From assembly GCA_025175895.1 (NCBI GenBank), contig CM045993.1:48550621-48614620 (forward strand): 64,000 nt of DNA, in the 5' to 3' direction. Position 1 is the stretch's first letter. Every line of letters starts with the position of its first letter. This document shows, one piece after another, positions 58,401 to 64,000 of the stretch. Under the pieces are notes generated by a model that searched no databases, was not told where the DNA came from, and saw only the letters and a list, made by a program, of their open reading frames with translations. Source of the DNA: Wurfbainia villosa. Lineage: Eukaryota > Streptophyta > Magnoliopsida > Zingiberales > Zingiberaceae. A program made the position numbers and the translations under genes.

Positions 58401-59904
58401 ATGGCCAGCTACAACATCCATCCACCAAAATTCGATGGAGATTTTGCTTGGTGGAAGAAACGGATGGAGGTATATCTCGAAACCGATTTTGATTATATGA
58501 TTATTGTAGAAAACGATTTTGAGATGCCTAGGGACAAATACAACAAGCCAATTGAGAAGTCAAGGTGGACCCAAGACCAAATTAAGGACTTCAAGACAAA
58601 TCTCAAGGTAATAAAATTATTTAGTGATTTGTTACCTAATCATATTTGCTCTAGATTGGGTGACTATAGGGATGCAAGGGAACTATGGAATAAGATAATA
58701 AAATTTCAAGAAAATTCCCAATCGGCACAAGTAGAGGAGAATGTCGTGGAAGAATTGCCATCCACATTCGAAGACGTGGATGATTTGGTTGAGACCTCCA
58801 CCTCTAGCATTGAGGGGGAGGAAAGGATTTCCATTCCAGAGCAAGATCAAAATGAAGCTTCTACCTCCGGAAGAAGTGAAGAGGCCTCCACCACCTCCCT
58901 AGGTAACTCAAGTGTTATTATCTTATTTAAAAATCACATAATATGCTTTGAGTGTAGGGAGAAAGGGCATTTCAAGAGCAAATACCCTACATTGGCTAAG
59001 GAAAGACCACATTGTGTGCTTTAAATGCAATCAAAAGGGGCACTACCGATGCCAATGCCCTAGGTGGAGGAAGAAAGGGCAAGAAGGTGTATTTCATGTA
59101 GGGGGAGCTTCCCAAGCTAACCCTAAGGTAAATTCATTTAATGCACTTTCAATTCCTAAATTTAAAAAGCATGCTAAGAACTATTTTAGCTCTCTTGCAA
59201 TTATCAATGAAAAGCATGATAGTAGGAAGAAATATGTTTGTCTAGGTGCTAAGCATGTTAATTTCTCTAAGGACAAACCTAGGACCAATAACACTAGACC
59301 AATCTTGCCTGGGGAATCAATTAGGAGAATTGAAGAAAACTTGGGCATTAACCCCAAGAAATCTAGGCATATGCCTAGAAAGAGTCCTTCCCAAAGAAAT
59401 AATGAAAATTCAAAATTGGGAAGATTAGAGGTGGAAAACCAAGCCTTGAGGTCAAGGCTAGAAAAATTGGAGAAGACCCTAGCAATCATCTCAAATTCAG
59501 TTAAGGGGTCTAATGTACAAAAGTCAAGACCTAGGAAACAAGAAATGTCTAAGGGCAAGAAAGGTTTGGGTCACAAACCTATGTCCTACCATAATGTTCA
59601 ATTTAATTATGGAACCACATCTAGGTCTAGAAAAACCAAGGCTAATAGGGATGTTATCCCTAAGACTAGGCATGGTGTATGCTTAATAGCTAAGGACTTA
59701 AGGAAAACCAAGAAAGCCACTAAGAAGGTCAAAGGAGGAGTCACCTCTAGAATTGACCTAGGAAAGACCCAAAAGTCTATGGCTTTAAAGTCTAAAAGGG
59801 TCATTAGGAAGGTATCTAGGGAAGTTATACCTAGAGAATACCTTGTTAACCCAAGGAGCTCCAATAGATATTTGGTTCCTAAGAGCGTGATCGATTCACG
59901 CTAA
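58401..59904 (+). pseudogene. B1 gag (one frameshift)
   Basis: The ATG at 58401 starts MASYNIHPPKFDGDFAWWKK. Like B2 it has RLGDYRDARELWNKI, an acidic Ser/Thr linker (SSIEGEERISIPEQDQNE) and a first knuckle CFECREKGHFKSKY, whose last Cys has become Tyr. The frame shifts near 58990-59024. The second frame holds knuckle two, CFKCNQKGHYRCQC, then basic and coiled-coil segments, and ends EYLVNPRSSNRYLVPKS near 59880. B gags therefore had two knuckles where A has one. Confidence 0.92.
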
Positions 59905-61473
59905 ATAGGTTAGGGTGTGTCAACCCTAAGTGGATGGGTAGTTAACCTAACCATAGTAGAGTTGACACATTAGGATGTGCCAATGTGCTTGAGAAGTTAA
60001 AAATGATTTAAATTGTCACAATTAGGTCTTAGAGGTATTGGTGTGCCATTTTGAGTTTATGGCACAATTGGGAGATAATGGCATTAAGGCAAAAATGGAC
60101 TTAACCCTAGATATGACAATTTGGATTCAACACTTAGGTATTCTATACCTTAGTATATTTTATTTTCCATGTTTTATTTGCCTTGTCATGTCATGACATC
60201 ATTTTCATTTTTATCTATAAAAATGTCATGATCATGTTTAGAATTATTTTTAGATGTCATGTATGCTTAGATTTCTCTCACATGCCATGACATCATGATT
60301 TTGGCATATGCTTTTATCTATATCATATTTATGCCATAATCATCATCATGCATATAATTAAAAATGAATTAAGGACTATGGCATGATTTGATGGGAATCA
60401 AATAATATTGCCTAGAAATATGCATGAAACCATTAAAAGATCAAAACCCCACATCTCACTAAAAACTTACCTTGTATGTGTTTTACACATCTAGATATAA
60501 GTGAGATGTTTAGGAAAAAGAAATTAAAGGTTTCAAGAACATTTTGAAAATATTTTGAAAAACTATGGTGAAGCCTATCTTTTGATAGCTATCACCATTG
60601 AATGGGATGATACAAAGAGGGCTCTTTATTGAAGCTTTTCTTAACTTTTGGACTTTGTGTCAATCTCCTAATTTAGTGGGTAAAATAATTTTCACCTTTA
60701 GTGTTTGTGATAAGTAATATACATACCAAATTTCAAGATTTTTAAACTTATGTATATTTACTTATAAATTTCGAAATTCATTTTTGAAATTCAGAAAACT
60801 GCAAATGCAGTTATCAGTCAACTGCCAGGGAGGCTAGTCAACTGATGGAGGTGGCAGCCGACTGATTTATGAATTCAGTCAACTGCCCAAGCTGATTTCG
60901 GGTAAATCTTGTTGGTTAGGTCCATGTTCAACTAGGTTAAGGTCCCCTAACCTCTCCTAACCCTAGGATATGCTTGGGAGAGCATTAGAAAGGGTGGAAA
61001 TCCATTGGACATAGATTAGGAGAAGGGTTTAGTGAGAGTATCAATTTTAAGGTGGATGAAAGTTCATTGTTGAACTTTACCTTAATTTTGATTGGTTAAA
61101 TGTTCCTATTGCCTTAGGGACTCTCCAAGGACATTGTTGGTGCAATGGTCAAAGGGGAGCAGGCCTCTAAGGGGAGGTATCCATCATGGGAAGATGGATG
61201 TGTATTTCCTCATGGGAGGAAGATTGGGTTGCCTCTCTTTAAGTGATATGGGATCACTAGAAAGATTGTAGGCATGTGTTCCTCCAAGGGAGAGATTGTA
61301 AGATCTCATTGAGATATTAGACATTCATACCTCTGGGGAGGACCTTTTTGATGTAATGTCAAAAAGGGGGAGAAGTTACAAAGTTACCAATTAGGGTTGG
61401 AATTCTCATTTGGGAGGTGAGAATTGCCAATATGGGAAGAATTTGTAGATTTGAGATGGTAGTTTTGTCAATC
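59905..61473. other. B1 3' noncoding interior with palindrome cluster
   Basis: AT-rich. At 60815-60890 four CAGTCAACTG-type elements occur within about 75 bp. GGGGAG runs near 61150-61480 lead into the PPT. No reading frame of note. Confidence 0.75.
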
Positions 61474-61490
61474 ATCAAAAAGGGGGAGAT
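61474..61490 (+). other. B1 polypurine tract
   Basis: CATCAAAAAGGGGGAGAT directly before TGTTGGTGCAATCGG. Confidence 0.92.
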
Positions 61491-62885
61491 TGTTGGTGCA
61501 ATCGGCCCTGGTTGACTCGAGTTTGACTCGAGCAGTACTTTGATAGTATTTTGATGATAGACAAAACTCATGACATAGGATTGTCATGGAAAAGTCCAAC
61601 ATTGGGTTGGCATGGAAAATCCAAGTATGGAGCTTGGTGTAGGAAAATCCAAAGCATTGCGAAGCCGTACGCTTAGTGCTTGGTGAGAAATGCATTGCGA
61701 AGTAATGCGCTTGGTGCATGTGAGAAGTCTTGAGAACTTGGCAAGTTCACTAGGCTCGGGGTCCTTGAGTCGGTGAAGGATGACATTGCGAAGCCGTGTG
61801 CTTGGTGCATCCGAGGGATCGCCGGACGGGGAGCGAATCGAGTGAGTCCCAAAGGAAGCATACTTCGAGGGCATGAGACGCGAAGGATGGCATTGCGAAG
61901 CCGTACGCTTGGCGCATCTGAGGGACATAGGCCGAGGGAAGAGAGCTTCAGTGGGGAACTCCATGAGGGATGATGTGGATTTGGCCAAGTGGCTAAGACT
62001 GAGTGTCGGAGGCTCAAACTTCATGTTTGAGGGTTTACTCGACGGTCGAATGCTCAAATAACTCGGTGTTTGAGGTTTTGCCCGACAGTAGTCGACTAAT
62101 CCAAGTCGACTAGGGTTCTACTAGTGTTAGACTTGCGGTTTTATGCTTGGTAGTCGACTGTCATGGAATGGCAGGCGATTGATGGTAGGAATAGCGATCG
62201 GTGATGGGAGTGTCACGAGCCTGCGAGCGCTCCGTAGCCGGTAGGCGATCGGCTACTAGGTCCTGATCGTAGTAGGAGATCCGTTGGAACTTGTCCAACG
62301 TGGATCTGGTCGTTGTGAGATAACGGTTACAGGGGCAGTCGACTGCTGGGCGTGAAAATAGCTTGATGAAGGTTATAAATGGAGCTCAAGTGGGAGGATT
62401 TCGCCAAGACTTTTGTGATGCTATTGAAGGGGAATTGTTGCTGCATTTCAGACCTACAAGAGCCATCTAAAGCAAGCAACAAGGAAAGGGTTCAAAGCAA
62501 GTGTTGTAAAGTGTTCTTTACATGTATTTCGTATTTATCTTTGTATTGCTTGTATTTCATATATTACTTGTTGTAATAGCTTGTGAGAGGTTTCTCCACC
62601 TCCGACGTGTAGTCGAGAAGGAGTTCTGTTAGTGTCGTGTGCATAACTAGAGCTCAGTGAGCTCGCCCGTGGAGTAGGAACCATTCGGTTCCGAACCACG
62701 TATATGCTTGTGTATTTCTTGTGATTGTTATGTGTTGTTAGTATTGTTATTATCATTGTTATTACGTTGCGCTAACAACAATCGTAGACAAGCAACGCAA
62801 TGAGAACGAGCGAATTCCACCATCGAACGATTGAGGGCTATTCACCCCCTGTAGTCGGCCAACACACACCGATCGATCCCCTACA
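61491..62885 (+). repeat. B-type LTR shared between B1 and gag E
   Basis: 1395 bp, TGTTGG to CCCTACA. It serves as 3' LTR of B1 (PPT on its left) and is followed on its right by a PBS-like TTGTATCAGAG (62890-62900) and gag E, so it could also be a 5' LTR. Palindromes lie at about 62152 and at 62336-62345. Confidence 0.87.
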
Positions 62886-62976
62886 CAAGTTGTATCAGAG
62901 TAAGGTCGCTCTTCAAGGACTAATCGCCAAGGGAGCATGAGCTAGAGGAGAAGATCTATTGGAAGCATCAAGCGCG

Positions 62977-63389
62977 ATGGAGTTGTCTAACGATAGATTG
63001 GGCTACGACATCAACATACCACTGCCCTATGGGTTCCATGGACAAGAAGGATTTGGTCTATGGACATCAAGAATAGAGACCTTCCTCATAATGAACATTG
63101 AAGATTCGTTCATTTTAATGGACGAATTTGAAGCCCCTAAGGATAGAAAGGGCAAGCTCATCAAGAGAACAAATGGAAAAAGGAGCAAATTGAAAAATCC
63201 AAAATCAATAAGAAGTTAACAAAATTTTTGATTGATTTAATTCCTAATGACCTATTATGCAAGATAGGTAAATATCAAGATGCTAAGGAGCTATGGAGTA
63301 AATTTATCAAGCTCCTTGAAGAACCCACATTAGCAAAACATGAGGAGGAAAGCTTTGTTGATTCAAGGAGCATCACACCTATGCTTTGA
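62977..63389 (+). pseudogene. E-type gag N-terminal fragment
   Basis: Start MELSNDRLGYDI; then PLPYGFHGQEGFGLWTSRIE, the equivalent of the PPKFDG...WWKKRMEV segment, and EAPKDRKGKLIKR. A frameshift near 63170 is followed by LIDLIPNDLLCKIGKYQDAK and ELWSKFIKLLEE, which align with the LWNKI region of B gag. The fragment stops at 63387-63389, where another LTR-like sequence begins. Only distantly like A and B gags. Confidence 0.78.
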
Positions 63390-64000
63390 TGTATGAAAAA
63401 AGTTTAAAGTTAGGATAATCAAGTGATTTGATAGTGTATTAAGTGTAAAAGCTTAACAGAAAAGTCCTAGTAGGTAGAGTGGACTAGATACTAGGCAAGA
63501 GTCTTGATAGATCAATATGACAGACACCAGACATGAAGTCCAAATGAGTGAAGTGGACCGGACATTTGGCAGAAGACTGGTTGGGTCAAGTGACTGGACA
63601 ATCGACAAGAAGCCCAGCTGGGTCAGGGAGACTGAATAGTTGGCATGAAGACGTGGTAGTTAGATAGGATATCAAGCAAGGTAGGTCCGACAAGATAGTC
63701 GACAGATAATCCTCGAGTGGAGAGGTGAGGTTGAGTCCTCGATAGGAGGACAAGGTTGGTGTCGATCAAGCGAAAGGTTCGTGTTAGACTCGAAAGTCGA
63801 GATTTGACAGTATTACTACTGTCATTTCATATTATACTTTGTATTGTGCTAATCTGGTTTTGCAAGTCTCCAAGCGGCTGAAAAAATTGCAGTTGCCTAA
63901 GACCCAGTCAACTGGGTATGGACCAGTCGACTGGGATGCCGAGTTGGCAAGGCAAGTTGTTGATTGATTGGAGATCTTGTGGGTGAGATGGTTAGTATTC
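63390..64000 (+). repeat. LTR-like segment at window end
   Basis: The beginning (AAGTTTAAAGTTAGGATAATC) resembles the A LTR near 18613 (GGGTTTAAGTTAGGATGATT). It contains CAGTCAACTG (63905-63914) and CAGTCGACTG (63924-63933). The end is outside the window. Confidence 0.55.

Larger units (their letters stand above)
56923..62885 (+). mobile_element. B1: gag-only element between two B-type LTRs
   Basis: LTR 56923-58342, PBS, gag (frameshifted), noncoding DNA, PPT and LTR 61491-62885. There is no pol and no TSD: the left neighbour is an F LTR and the right neighbour continues with a PBS-like sequence and a different gag. It is one unit of a head-to-tail chain rather than an isolated insertion. 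Confidence 0.85.

Noticed and set aside
58940..59040. Possible programmed frameshift between the two zinc knuckles of B gag
   Set aside because: B1 and B2 both break just after knuckle one, but the shift differs in direction (+1 in B1, -1 in B2) and the surrounding sequence differs. Independent decay is simpler.

Overview
The window looks like nuclear DNA of a flowering plant and is almost entirely nested LTR retrotransposons. The evidence is Ty1-copia and Ty3-gypsy polyproteins, primer-binding sites complementary to plant initiator tRNA-Met (TGGTATCAGAGC), polypurine tracts, 5-bp target-site duplications (TSDs), and no host gene, rRNA or tRNA gene that I can support. A large-genome plant, possibly a monocot, is likely, but no host gene fixes the species. 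I use working family names: A, B, D, E, F (related copia-type gag-only elements), C1 and C2 (copia), S1 (copia-type solo LTR), G1, G2 and G3 (gypsy).

Layout, left to right. 1-1894: end of a long G1 LTR with a 132-bp minisatellite. 2217-7478: complete gag-only element D1 (minus strand, TSD GGTTG). 7484-8177: piece of a C2 LTR. 8490-11558: broken copia gag-pol (plus). 11559-14083: inverted B-type gag fragment. 14084-19754: element A1, with a B-type LTR on the left, an A-type interior and an A-type LTR on the right. 19755-25862: C-terminal half of a gypsy integrase plus its G2 LTR (plus strand), interrupted by a solo C2 LTR (21222-23268). 25863-31367: remainder of a G2 gypsy interior on the minus strand, interrupted by solo LTR S1 (26826-28644). 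31368-53291: the 5' LTR of that G2 element. A solo G1 LTR (33382-51362, TSD AACTA) sits in this LTR, and it in turn holds the full-length copia C1 (33859-43415, TSD CAACA) and gag-only element A2 (45744-51119, TSD CCTTA). 53292-56335: 5' part of gypsy G3 (minus), into which G2 was inserted. 56340-64000: a head-to-tail chain of related LTRs and gag genes (F LTR, B LTR, gag B, B LTR, gag E, another LTR).

Only one long open reading frame is intact: the 577-residue gag of A2. Every pol gene is broken. The gag-only elements carry LTRs, PBS, PPT and gag but no protease, reverse transcriptase or integrase, so they presumably depend on enzymes from an autonomous copia element (inference).

The most interesting signals are: a gypsy integrase cut in two and inverted exactly at an LTR terminus; a group of gag-only families that swap LTRs and share a C-terminal gag module and a terminal LTR box; a hypervariable CG/GATC-rich segment inside LTR pairs that otherwise match closely; recurrent CAGTCGACTG palindromes; and arrays of 7-bp-stem hairpins in the G2 LTRs.
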